Assembly (NCBI RefSeq): GCF_019931675.1
Contig: NZ_CP082922.1
Coordinates: 992,001 to 1,056,000 of the forward strand
From: Nocardioides rotundus
Lineage (GTDB): Bacteria; Actinomycetota; Actinomycetes; Propionibacteriales; Nocardioidaceae
Direction: 5' to 3'
DNA: 64,000 nucleotides
Made by a program: the position numbers and the translations under genes
Notes under the pieces: generated by a model
What the model saw: the letters and a program-made list of their open reading frames with translations, nothing else
Told to the model about the DNA's origin: nothing
The model's database searches: none
In this document: piece by piece, positions 7,574-14,684 of the stretch
Layout: each line of letters begins with the position of its first letter
Numbering within the stretch: the first letter of the stretch is position 1

Positions 7574-8266
7574 GTGGACTCGTTGCTGCTCGAGGTCGCC
7601 GTACACGCGGCCCACGACGTCGCGGGCGCCATCGAGGGTGGCGCGGACCGCCTGACCCTGGAGTCGCCCGCCGACGGTGCCGACCTGTCGCCGGACCTGG
7701 CCGCCGCGGGGGCCACGCTGCGAGAGAGCGACGTACCCGTCCGGATCATGCTGCGGCTCAACGACTCCTTCACCACGACCGGCGGCGAGTTCAACCGGCT
7801 GGTCGGGCTGGGGGAGGAGTACCTCGCCCTCGGCGCGGAGGGGCTGGTGCTCGGCTTCCTCGACGCCGACCTGGAGGTCGACACCGAGACGTGCCGCGCA
7901 CTGACCGCCGCGCTCCCCGGCGTGCCGTGGACCTTCCACGGTGCCTTCGACTCCGCGCTGGACACCCGCCGCGCGTGGCGCGACGTGGTCGGGCTGCCCG
8001 GCCTGACCGCGGTGCGGACCGGCGGCTCCTCGCGCGGCCTCGCGCACGGGTACGACGAGCTCCTGGCCCGCTGTCAGGAGTCCCCGGAGGTCGCCGCGCT
8101 GGCGATGCCGTCGGCCGGGCTGGTGGCCGAGCAGGTGCCGTGGTTCGCCCGCGCCGGGGTCACCCAGTTCCACCTCGGCCCGCAGGCCCGCCCCGGTGGG
8201 TCCGCGAAGGCCTGGGTGGACGCGTCCTACGTCCGCTCGTGGCGCAGCCTGCTGGACGACCTGTGA
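7574..8266 (+). CDS. cutC: CutC family protein
   Basis: A 230-residue TIM-barrel protein of the CutC family. The N-terminal signature is LLLEVAVHAAHDVAGAIEGG followed by ADRLTL, and later barrel strands include VRIMLRLNDSF and GLVLGFLDADLEVD. CutC was named for copper homeostasis, but its biochemical role is unsettled. GTG 7574 was chosen because it matches the family N-terminus and lies 7 bases after a TAGAGT -10-like box at 7561, so it is probably leaderless. The next two genes overlap it in sequence (4-bp overlaps), forming a three-gene operon with DUF4031 and HD-domain proteins. Confidence 0.85.
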   Translation: MDSLLLEVAVHAAHDVAGAIEGGADRLTLESPADGADLSPDLAAAGATLRESDVPVRIMLRLNDSFTTTGGEFNRLVGLGEEYLALGAEGLVLGFLDADLEVDTETCRALTAALPGVPWTFHGAFDSALDTRRAWRDVVGLPGLTAVRTGGSSRGLAHGYDELLARCQESPEVAALAMPSAGLVAEQVPWFARAGVTQFHLGPQARPGGSAKAWVDASYVRSWRSLLDDL

Positions 8267-8514
8267 TCATCATCGACGCGCCCCTGGTGGAGCGGTGGGG
8301 CCGGCACTGGTCCCACCTGGCCAGCGACACCTCCTTCGAGGAGCTGCACGCCTTCGCGGCCGCCAACGGGCTGCCCGAGCGCGGCTTCGACAAGGACCAC
8401 TACGACGTCCCGTCGGAGTTCTACGACGCCATGCTCGCCGCGGGCGCGGCGCCGGTGTCCTCCCGGGAGCTGGTGGCCGCGCTGGTGCGGGCCGGGCTGC
8501 GCAGGCGCGGATGA
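8263..8514 (+). CDS. DUF4031 domain protein
   Basis: An 83-residue protein matching the short DUF4031 pattern: an N-terminal IIIDAPLVERWGRHWSHLAS, then DTSFEELHAFAAANGLPERG, then FDKDHYDVPSEFYD. The function of this family is unknown. The conserved His, Asp and Tyr cluster looks like a small nucleic-acid- or metal-binding fold, but that is speculation. GTG 8263 overlaps the cutC stop (GTGA), and the stop overlaps the next ATG (ATGA), so it is translated between cutC and the HD-domain gene. Confidence 0.85.
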   Translation: MIIIDAPLVERWGRHWSHLASDTSFEELHAFAAANGLPERGFDKDHYDVPSEFYDAMLAAGAAPVSSRELVAALVRAGLRRRG

Positions 8515-9104
8515 GCCTGGCCGAGCGCTGGCCCCTGGAGGGCGGCGGCGACCTCCGCGACGAGCTGCTGGCGGCCTGGGGGGCGGGGGAGCGGGGCTAC
8601 CACGACCTCCGGCACCTCGCCGAGGTGCTGGACCGGCTCGCGGACCTGGGCTGCTCGGACTCCCGCGTGCTGCTGGCGGCGTGGTTCCACGACGCGGTCT
8701 ACGACGGACTGCCGGAGGCCGAGGAGCGCTCGGCGCGCTGGGCGGAGGACGCGCTGCCCGCCCTGGGCGTCGACCCGGCCGATGCCGCGGAGGTGGCGCG
8801 GCTGGTGCGGCTCACCGAGGGCCATCGGCCCGCCCCAGGGGACCCTCGAGGCGAGGCGCTGACCGATGCCGACCTGGCGATCCTGGCCGCCGACGATGCG
8901 CGCTATGCGGAGTACGTCGCCGGGGTGCGTGCGGAGTACGCCCACGTCGCCGAGCCCGACTTCGCGGCCGGTCGGGCCGCCGTACTCTCCGACCTGCTGG
9001 CCAAGGAGACGCTCTTCCACACCGCCGTCGGGCGGCAGCGCTGGGAGGAGCGCGCGCGGGAGAACCTGGCCCGCGAGCTGGCCGACCTGGCCCGACGGTC
9101 GTAG
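8511..9104 (+). CDS. HD-domain metal-dependent phosphohydrolase-like protein
   Basis: A 197-residue predicted phosphohydrolase of the HD superfamily (COG4339-like). Metal ligands are visible in order: GYHDLRHL (first His), AWFHDAVYD (the HD pair), RLTEGH (His) and DADLAILAADD (final Asp). Related proteins lie beside nucleotide-metabolism genes, but a substrate has not been fixed. The ATG overlaps the DUF4031 stop. The stop codon lies inside the left arm of the hairpin element at 9101-9185. Confidence 0.82.
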   Translation: MSLAERWPLEGGGDLRDELLAAWGAGERGYHDLRHLAEVLDRLADLGCSDSRVLLAAWFHDAVYDGLPEAEERSARWAEDALPALGVDPADAAEVARLVRLTEGHRPAPGDPRGEALTDADLAILAADDARYAEYVAGVRAEYAHVAEPDFAAGRAAVLSDLLAKETLFHTAVGRQRWEERARENLARELADLARRS

Positions 9105-9185
9105 ACGCGCGGGCACAACTACCGCCGGAGCGCCGGCGCCCCGCTCGGCTCCGGTCGAGGTGACGGGTTGTGCCAGCGCGTCTAC
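9101..9185. repeat. 85-bp inverted-repeat element, copy A
   Basis: Bases 9101-9119 (GTAGACGCGCGGGCACAAC) pair with 9167-9185 at 18 of 19 positions around a 47-base G+C-rich centre. A second copy with almost the same arms lies at 25012-25094. Both sit between convergent genes, here the HD gene (+) and the MpaB-type gene (-). The element probably acts as a bidirectional terminator and may be a dispersed repeat family. The remaining gap to 9396 contains no gene I can support. Confidence 0.7.
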
Positions 9186-9396
9186 GCGTACTGCCCGTCA
9201 GCTCCGCCTTGGGCCGCCGGGCCGGCGTCCCCGCTTCTCCCCGCCCACCCGTCCCACGTGGGGGGGCCGGATGGGAGGTGGCCCAGCCACCTGACCGGGG
9301 GCTGCCAGCGTGGCTGGGCTACCTCCAGTCGGGGCGGAGCGGAGAAGGGCCCCGTGAGACCTCCCGGCAGCCCCTTCTCCGGCCGGGCGCCACCGG

Positions 9397-10296
9397 TTAT
9401 CGCTGTGGGGCGGGAGGTCCTGCGGCCGCCTTGTTGAGCGCGCGCGCCTCGTCCCGGCCCGCCGAGGTCGCCCAGCGGATCGTCCGGGTGGCGGCGTGGC
9501 CGAGGCCGCGGACCACCGTGCGCTCGGACACCGGGAGCCGGGGGAGTCGCAGCGGGCGCCGCGTCCACGGGGGCATCAGCCCGATCGCGGCGGCCATGAG
9601 CACGCCGTACGCCGGTCGCGCCGCCCACGGCAGGTCCGGGTGCCAGATGAGGAACGAGACCGCGTCGCGGGCGTGCCGGGTCGCCGTGAGCTCGGGCCGG
9701 AACGCCTCGAGGGTGGCCCGGAGCTGGGCCTCGGTGGTGGGCGGGTCCAGCACGCCGAGCCGCCGGGCGATCTCGGCGGTCTGGGCGACGTAGGTGTCGC
9801 GTCCGGCCTGGTCCAGCGGCGCTCGGCCGTAGACCTGGTGCGCCAGCAGGAAGCTGTCGATCTCCGCGGCGTGCACCCAGGCCAGGAGATGCGGGTCCGA
9901 GGCGTGGTACGTCGACCCGTCGGGCATGGTGCCCGAGATCCGGTCGTGGATGGCGCGCACCGCGTCCACCGCCTGCTGGGCGTGCTCGGCGGTCCCGAAG
10001 GTGGTCACGGCGATGAACCGCGACGTGCGCGCCAGCCGACCCCACATGTCGCCGCGGTAGCCGGAGTGCTCCGCGACGGCCGTCATCGCCTGCGGCTGCA
10101 GGGTCTGCAGCAGGATCGCGCGGATGCCCCCGACGAACATCGAGGAGTCGCCGTGCACCCGGCCGATCGGCGAGGCGGGGTCGAACCAGCGCGGCCCCGG
10201 CGTGCCGTGGATGCGCTCCCGGTGCTGGGGCCCGTCGGGCCCGGCGACGCGGCGGAACAGCTCGCTGCCGAGGCGGTCGCGGACCTGGTCGATCAT
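9397..10296 (-). CDS. Oxygenase MpaB family protein (DUF2236)
   Basis: A 299-residue protein of the MpaB/latex-clearing-protein (Lcp) superfamily, formerly DUF2236. These are b-type haem-containing oxygenases or oxygenase-like proteins. Supporting stretches are SPIGRVHGDSSMFVGGIRAI near the N-terminus (family G-D-P/S region), TSRFIAVTTFGTAEHAQQA, and HLLAWVHAAEIDSFL with the conserved W-V-H that carries a candidate haem ligand. The substrate is unknown; such proteins are abundant in actinobacteria. The ATG at 10296 begins MIDQVRDRLGSELFRRVAG. The gene ends near the copy-A hairpin. Confidence 0.8.
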   Translation of the reverse strand: MIDQVRDRLGSELFRRVAGPDGPQHRERIHGTPGPRWFDPASPIGRVHGDSSMFVGGIRAILLQTLQPQAMTAVAEHSGYRGDMWGRLARTSRFIAVTTFGTAEHAQQAVDAVRAIHDRISGTMPDGSTYHASDPHLLAWVHAAEIDSFLLAHQVYGRAPLDQAGRDTYVAQTAEIARRLGVLDPPTTEAQLRATLEAFRPELTATRHARDAVSFLIWHPDLPWAARPAYGVLMAAAIGLMPPWTRRPLRLPRLPVSERTVVRGLGHAATRTIRWATSAGRDEARALNKAAAGPPAPQR

Positions 10297-10305
10297 CGGG
10301 CCAGT

Positions 10306-10491
10306 CTAGGAGCGCGGGACCGCGCGCAGCCGTCGCTCGGTCTCACCGAGCAGCCGCTCGGCGTCCACCAGTGTGCGGCCCGAGCCTGGGACCGCGCCGG
10401 GCACCGCGTCGTCGTACACCACCACGTCCCCGTCGACCCGCAGCAGCGGCAGCCGCAGCAGCCGCGCCACGAGGTGGATCCGGATCACCAC
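10306..10491 (-). CDS. Small hypothetical protein
   Basis: A 61-residue ORF with GTG start (MVIRIHLVARLLRLPLLRVD) and an acidic/basic C-terminal half (VDAERLLGETERRLRAVPRS). No family is recognised. Codon bias and its place 17 bases behind the preceding small gene support it as the last member of the 11810-10306 operon, but its shortness leaves doubt. The region ends 9 bases before the MpaB-type start. Confidence 0.4.
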   Translation of the reverse strand: MVIRIHLVARLLRLPLLRVDGDVVVYDDAVPGAVPGSGRTLVDAERLLGETERRLRAVPRS

Positions 10492-10508
10492 GGCCCCGAC
10501 CCCGGCCC

Positions 10509-10736
10509 TCAGCCCGGCGGGAGCCGGATGTCGTCGTACGGGTCGACCGTGCGGCGGGTGGAGACGACCTGCTCCTCCTGGGCGATCGGCACCGTCGGCT
10601 CCCCCTCCGGGCGCGGCGGCTGCTGGAGCCGTCGCGCCACGAAGGAGGTGACGGTGCGGATCTGCCGGTAGCGACCGTGCCCCGCCTTCGCGCCCAGCAC
10701 ATAGCCGGCGCCGAAGACCATGGCCTTACCGATCAC
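10509..10736 (-). CDS. Small protein with N-terminal glycine-rich hydrophobic segment
   Basis: A 75-residue protein. The N-terminal MVFGAGYVLGAKAGHGRYRQ resembles the glycine-rich, alanine-rich segment common in small actinobacterial proteins annotated as YtxH-like. A basic middle (FVARRLQQPPRPEGE) and an acidic tail follow. The listed GTG (10736) overlaps the upstream gene by 11 bases; an internal ATG at 10721 is an equally good start. It is part of an operon of membrane-associated small proteins and the coiled-coil protein at 10911. Function unknown. Confidence 0.6.
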   Translation of the reverse strand: MIGKAMVFGAGYVLGAKAGHGRYRQIRTVTSFVARRLQQPPRPEGEPTVPIAQEEQVVSTRRTVDPYDDIRLPPG

Positions 10737-10914
10737 TGCTCGCTCCCGAGCGGCGACGCAGGGCGGACAGTACGGCGCTCGCGGCGGTCACCGCGATGAC
10801 GGCGCCCCCGGCGCCGGCGCCGGTGCGCGCCCGCTGGCTGTCCACCGAGGGTGCGGAGTCGGTCACCGCGCTGAGGACGCGCTTCCACAGCGGCTTGCGG
10901 GCGAACGGGTTCAT
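10726..10914 (-). CDS. Small hypothetical membrane protein
   Basis: A 62-residue protein starting MNPFARKPLWKRVLSAVTDS, with one predicted membrane segment (GAGGAVIAVTAASAVLSAL) and a basic C-terminus. The ATG overlaps the stop of the coiled-coil gene (ATGA), and its TAA lies inside the next gene, so three products are translationally coupled. No family is recognised. Confidence 0.65.
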   Translation of the reverse strand: MNPFARKPLWKRVLSAVTDSAPSVDSQRARTGAGAGGAVIAVTAASAVLSALRRRSGASSDR

Positions 10915-11810
10915 GACGCCTCCTTCGTGGCGGAGCGGATCGTCTTGACCAGCTCGCTCTTGCGTTGGTTGTTCGACGCCTCCACGCCCATGGAGCGGGC
11001 CAGCTCGAGCAGCTCGGCCTTGGTCTGGTCCTCCAGGCTCACCCCGTCCCCGTCGGCGATGCCGGCCAGGGTGCGGGTGTGGTCGCTGACGGACTCGGCG
11101 CGCTGCTGGACCTGCTCGGTGCGGCGGCGCGCCTGCTCGGCGCGCTCCCGGGCGTCCGCGGCCAGGCTGTCGGCCCGGGCCTGGGCCTCCTCGGCCGCGC
11201 GCCGCGCTGCCTCCGCGGCCTCCTCGGCCAGGCTGCGCGCCTGGTCCATCTGCTCGCGGGCCGCGGCGATGCGCTCCTGGGCCTCTTCGCGCGCCCGCTC
11301 GGCGCGGTCGCGCGCCTTGGCGACCCGCTGCTCGGCCACCTCGTCCACCCGGCGTACGTCGCGCTCGGTGAGCTCCTCGGCACGCTCGCGCTTCTTGGCC
11401 ACGTAGTCCTCGGCCTCGCGCTGGGCGTCGGCGACCACCTGCTTGACCTCGGCCTCGGCCTGCTTGCGGGCCCGGGCGCGCTCCTTCTCGGTCTCCCGAT
11501 GCGTGCGCTCGGCCTCCGCGGTCAGCTCCTCGGCGCGCGAGGCGTGCTCCGCGGCGTCCTGCTCGGCGCGGCGGGCGATCTCGATCGCGCGGTCGGCCTG
11601 GCGCAGCCGGGCCTCGGTCGGATCCCCGACCCCGGCCTTCTCGGCGACCAGGGCTCGCGCCCCCTGTCCCGCGGCCGCCGCACGCTGCGTCCCGTCCTGC
11701 ACGGGCCGTGCCACTGCCTTGTCCAAGAGCCACCCGACGTTCTCCGGCAGCTCGATGACTCCCTGGCCGGCCTGTCGCGCCAGCCATCCAATGGGTCCAG
11801 ACATCTTCAT
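10911..11810 (-). CDS. Long coiled-coil protein with C-terminal Rho-N/SAP-like domain
   Basis: A 299-residue protein. Residues 1-60 are a short leader with GPIGWLARQAGQGVIELPEN. Residues 70-250 form an almost unbroken Ala/Glu/Arg-rich coiled coil (heptads such as AEERTHRE-like and RAREEAQERIAAAREQ). Residues 255-299 resemble a Rho N-terminal or SAP-like helix-extended-loop domain (TKAELLELARSMGVEASNNQ, then RKSELVKTIR), a fold often used for nucleic-acid binding. This suggests a rod with a nucleic-acid or protein-binding tip. The gene heads an operon with two or three small proteins. The function is not known; a role in stress or envelope organisation would be a guess. Confidence 0.75.
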   Translation of the reverse strand: MKMSGPIGWLARQAGQGVIELPENVGWLLDKAVARPVQDGTQRAAAAGQGARALVAEKAGVGDPTEARLRQADRAIEIARRAEQDAAEHASRAEELTAEAERTHRETEKERARARKQAEAEVKQVVADAQREAEDYVAKKRERAEELTERDVRRVDEVAEQRVAKARDRAERAREEAQERIAAAREQMDQARSLAEEAAEAARRAAEEAQARADSLAADARERAEQARRRTEQVQQRAESVSDHTRTLAGIADGDGVSLEDQTKAELLELARSMGVEASNNQRKSELVKTIRSATKEAS

Positions 11811-11927
11811 CTGTCAACTCCCTCCCCGAAGTTCCCCCCAACGTGACACCGGCCACTCGGGCCGCGTCACACCCTCAGGTACGTCGGCCAAGGGGGCTAG
11901 CCAAGAGAGGGGACCCGTCGTATGGTC

Positions 11928-11941
11928 GATTGTCGACAATC
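11928..11941. promoter_or_regulatory. Operator 1: GATTGTCGACAATC upstream of the MHS transporter
   Basis: A perfect 14-bp palindrome 30 bases upstream of the transporter ATG and followed by a good ribosome-binding site (GGAGG at 11961). The core TTGTCGACAA fits TNGTNNACNA, the pattern bound by FadR/FCD-type GntR regulators. The same sequence recurs at 14635, and with one central change at 17721 and 22051, always at a transcription-unit start in this cluster. Confidence 0.75.
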
Positions 11942-11971
11942 AGACAACTGGACGTTTCCAGGAGGACAGCG

Positions 11972-13327
11972 ATGGCCGAATCACGTCCCGCGACCACCAC
12001 GCCCAACGACGTTCCCACACCACTGCTGAAGCGCGCGGTGGGGGCCCCCGCGATCGGGAACGCCGTGGAGTGGTTCGACTACGGGGTGTACGGCTACGGC
12101 GCCACCGCGATCGCGGCGGCGCTCTTCCCGCAAGGGGACAGCGCGCTGTTCTTCACCCTGGTCGGGTTCGCCATCTCGTTCCTCGTCCGCCCGCTGGGTG
12201 GCTTCTTCTGGGGACCGCTGGGCGACAAGCTCGGGCGCAAGCGGGTCCTCGCCCTGACCATCATCATCATGGCCGCGGCCACCTTCTGCGTCGGCCTGAT
12301 CCCGTCGTACGAGACCATCGGCATCGCCGCACCGGTGATCCTCTACCTGCTGCGGATGGTGCAGGGCTTCTCCACCGGCGGTGAGTACGCCGGCGCCGCG
12401 ACCTTCATGTCGGAGTACGCGCCCGACAAGCGCCGCGGCTTCTGGGGCAGCTTCCTCGAGGTGGGCACGCTGGCGGGGTTCAGCCTCGGCGCCCTGCTCA
12501 TGCTCGGCCTGATCGAGACCCTCAGCGCCGCACAGATGGAGTCCTGGGGATGGCGGATCCCCTTCCTGATCGCCGGCCCGCTGGGGGTCATCGGCTTCTA
12601 CCTGCGCTCGAAGATGGAGGACACCCCGATCTTCAACGAGATCGCGGAGAAGCAGGAGGCCGAGGAGCAGGCGACCGGCGTCTTCAAGGACCTGTTCGCG
12701 AACTACCTCCCCCCGCTGCTCAAGCTCTCCGGCCTGGTCATCGCGCTGAACGTCGTGAACTACACCCTGCTCGCCTACATGCCGTCCTACCTGGAGGCGA
12801 CGATCAACCTGTCCTCCTCGCAGTCGCTGATCGTGCCGATCGTCGGCCAGCTCGCGATGATGCTCGTGCTCCCGTTCGTCGGGGCGCTGTCGGACCGGAC
12901 CGGTCGCAAGCCGATGTGGATGGTCTCTCTGGTCGGTCTCGCGGTGCTGATCATCCCGCTCTACCACCTGATGGCGCAGGGGTATGTCCAGGCGATGATC
13001 GCCTTCGCGATCCTGGGCCTGCTCTACACGCCGCAGCTGGCGACCATCTCCGCCACCTTCCCGGCGATGTTCCCCACGCATGTGCGGTACGCCGGCCTGG
13101 CGATCGGCTACAACGTCGCCACCGCCCTGTTCGGCGGGACCGCGCCCTCGGTCAACCAGGGCCTCATCGACGCCACCGGCGACTCGCTGTTCCCGGCCTA
13201 CTACATGGTCGCCGCGTGCCTGGTCGGGATCGTCGCCCTGCTGACCATGGTGGAGACCAAGGGCTGCTCGCTGCGCGGGACCGAGATCCCGGGCACCGAG
13301 GAGGCCCTGGTCGAGCAGCGCGCCTGA
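11972..13327 (+). CDS. MFS metabolite:H+ symporter (MHS family, ProP-like)
   Basis: A 451-residue transporter with 12 predicted membrane segments and the MHS signature region GNAVEWFDYGVYGYGATAIA near the N-terminus. The MFS loop GDKLGRKRVL is between segments 2 and 3, and VQGFSTGGEYAGAATFMSEY lies in segment 4. The central loop QEAEEQATGVFKDLF separates the two halves. MHS members import osmolytes (proline/betaine/ectoine), alpha-ketoglutarate, citrate or shikimate with protons. ATG 11972 was chosen over upstream codons because of GGAGG seven bases before it. The operator at 11928 ties it to the GntR-controlled catabolic island, so it is the likely importer of that pathway's substrate. Confidence 0.87.
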   Translation: MAESRPATTTPNDVPTPLLKRAVGAPAIGNAVEWFDYGVYGYGATAIAAALFPQGDSALFFTLVGFAISFLVRPLGGFFWGPLGDKLGRKRVLALTIIIMAAATFCVGLIPSYETIGIAAPVILYLLRMVQGFSTGGEYAGAATFMSEYAPDKRRGFWGSFLEVGTLAGFSLGALLMLGLIETLSAAQMESWGWRIPFLIAGPLGVIGFYLRSKMEDTPIFNEIAEKQEAEEQATGVFKDLFANYLPPLLKLSGLVIALNVVNYTLLAYMPSYLEATINLSSSQSLIVPIVGQLAMMLVLPFVGALSDRTGRKPMWMVSLVGLAVLIIPLYHLMAQGYVQAMIAFAILGLLYTPQLATISATFPAMFPTHVRYAGLAIGYNVATALFGGTAPSVNQGLIDATGDSLFPAYYMVAACLVGIVALLTMVETKGCSLRGTEIPGTEEALVEQRA

Positions 13328-13354
13328 CCCCGGCCGGGAGCCGCCGGAGGTCGG

Positions 13355-14605
13355 TCACAGCACGGCGTCCAGCGTCTCCCGCCAGATGCCGGCGGCCTCG
13401 TCCACCTGCGCCTGGTCGACGACCAGCGCCGGGATGAACCGGACCACCTGGCCCCAGGCGCCGCAGGTGAGGAGGAGCAGCCCTCGCTGGGCGGCCTCCT
13501 GCTGCGCGCGGGCGGCGCCGGCGCCGTCGGGGTTCCCCTCGGCGTCGCGGAACTCGTTGCCGACCATCAGCCCGAGCCCGCGCACGTCGGTGACCGCGTC
13601 GTGCTGGTCGGCGACCGACTGCAGCGCCGCCTTGAGCTGGTCGCCGCGAGCGGCGGCGTTCTCGACCAGCTTCTCGTCCTCGATCACGTCCAGGGTGGCG
13701 ATGGCCGCGGCACAGGCGACCGCGTTGGCGCCGTACGTCCCTCCCTGCGAGCCGGGCCAGGCCTTGCTCATCAGCTCCTCCGAGGCGGCGATGCCCGATA
13801 GCGGGAAGCCCGAGGCGATGCCCTTGGCGGTGATCAGGACGTCCGGTCGGCCGTCGAAGTGCTCGTGGCCCCAGAAGCGGCCGGTGCGGCCCCAGCCGGT
13901 CTGCACCTCGTCGAGGATGAGCAGGATGCCGTGCCGGTCAGCGCGCTCGCGCAGCCCGGCGAGGAACTCGGTGCTGGCGGGCACGTAGCCGCCCTCGCCG
14001 AGGACCGGCTCGACGAGGAAGGCGGCGGTGTCCTGCGGGGAGCTGAGCGTCTGCAGGGTGTAGTCGAGCTGCTTGAGTGCGAACTCGGTCGCCTGCTCCT
14101 GGCTCCAGCCGTAGTGCGTGGGATCGGGGAAGGGGGAGACGTGCACGCCGGCCATCAGCGGCGCGAAGCCGGAGCGGAACTTGGTGCCCGAGGTGGTCAT
14201 CGACGCGGCGGCGACGGTGCGGCCGTGGAAGCCGCCGTGGAAGACCACGACGTTGGGACGGCCGGTCGCCTGACGGGCCAGCCGCAGCGCGGACTCGACG
14301 GCCTCGGAGCCGGAGTTGACGAAGAACATCCGGTCCAGCCCGGTCGGCAGCACCTCCGACATCCGCTCGACCAGCGTGAGCAGGGGACGGTGCAGGACGG
14401 TCGTGTACTGCGCGTGGATGAGCGCGCCCACCTGCTCCTGCGCGGCCGCGACCACCCGGGGATGGCAGTGGCCGGTGCTGGTCACGCCGATGCCGGCGGT
14501 GAAGTCGAGATAGCGTCGATCGTCCTCGTCGAAGAGCAGCGCGCCCTCGCCGCGAGCGGCGATGACGGGGGTGGCCTGCTTGAGGAGCGGGGAGAGCTCT
14601 GCCAT
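13355..14605 (-). CDS. Class III PLP-dependent aminotransferase (4-aminobutyrate/diaminobutyrate type)
   Basis: A 416-residue aminotransferase of the GabT/ArgD/DoeD class. The PLP pocket is visible in FFVNSGSEAVESALRLA (phosphate loop, about 95-111), VVFHGGFHGRT (aromatic/His stacking), LILDEVQTGWGRTG (Asp 232 of the DEVQ motif) and the Schiff-base Lys 261 in LITAKGIASGFPLSG. Such enzymes transfer the terminal amino group of omega-amino acids to 2-oxoglutarate or pyruvate, yielding a semialdehyde. The divergent neighbour is an aldehyde dehydrogenase able to oxidise that product. The shared 79-bp promoter region contains operator 2. In ectoine-type pathways the equivalent step is the L-2,4-diaminobutyrate transaminase. 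Confidence 0.88.
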   Translation of the reverse strand: MAELSPLLKQATPVIAARGEGALLFDEDDRRYLDFTAGIGVTSTGHCHPRVVAAAQEQVGALIHAQYTTVLHRPLLTLVERMSEVLPTGLDRMFFVNSGSEAVESALRLARQATGRPNVVVFHGGFHGRTVAAASMTTSGTKFRSGFAPLMAGVHVSPFPDPTHYGWSQEQATEFALKQLDYTLQTLSSPQDTAAFLVEPVLGEGGYVPASTEFLAGLRERADRHGILLILDEVQTGWGRTGRFWGHEHFDGRPDVLITAKGIASGFPLSGIAASEELMSKAWPGSQGGTYGANAVACAAAIATLDVIEDEKLVENAAARGDQLKAALQSVADQHDAVTDVRGLGLMVGNEFRDAEGNPDGAGAARAQQEAAQRGLLLLTCGAWGQVVRFIPALVVDQAQVDEAAGIWRETLDAVL

Positions 14606-14634
14606 GGGATTCTTCCTCTGCGACGTTGTTGCTA

Positions 14635-14648
14635 GATTGTCGACAATC
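14635..14648. promoter_or_regulatory. Operator 2: GATTGTCGACAATC between divergent aminotransferase and aldehyde dehydrogenase genes
   Basis: A perfect 14-bp palindrome identical to operator 1. It is 30 bases upstream of the aminotransferase ATG (14605, minus strand) and 37 bases upstream of the aldehyde dehydrogenase ATG (14685, plus strand). It can therefore serve both promoters. Confidence 0.75.
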
Positions 14649-14684
14649 GCCGATCAGCCTAGCCCACCCAGGAGGAGCGACACC

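Noticed and set aside
4544..8173. Very long open frame on the minus strand opposite the ABC permease and cutC
   Set aside because: It is a frame kept open by high G+C content. It has low-complexity Arg/Gly/His-rich translation, whereas the plus strand encodes complete ABC transporter and CutC domains.
9101..9185. IS ends or an integron-like recombination site
   Set aside because: The arms are palindromic with no target duplication and no recombinase nearby; placement between convergent genes favours a terminator-like element.
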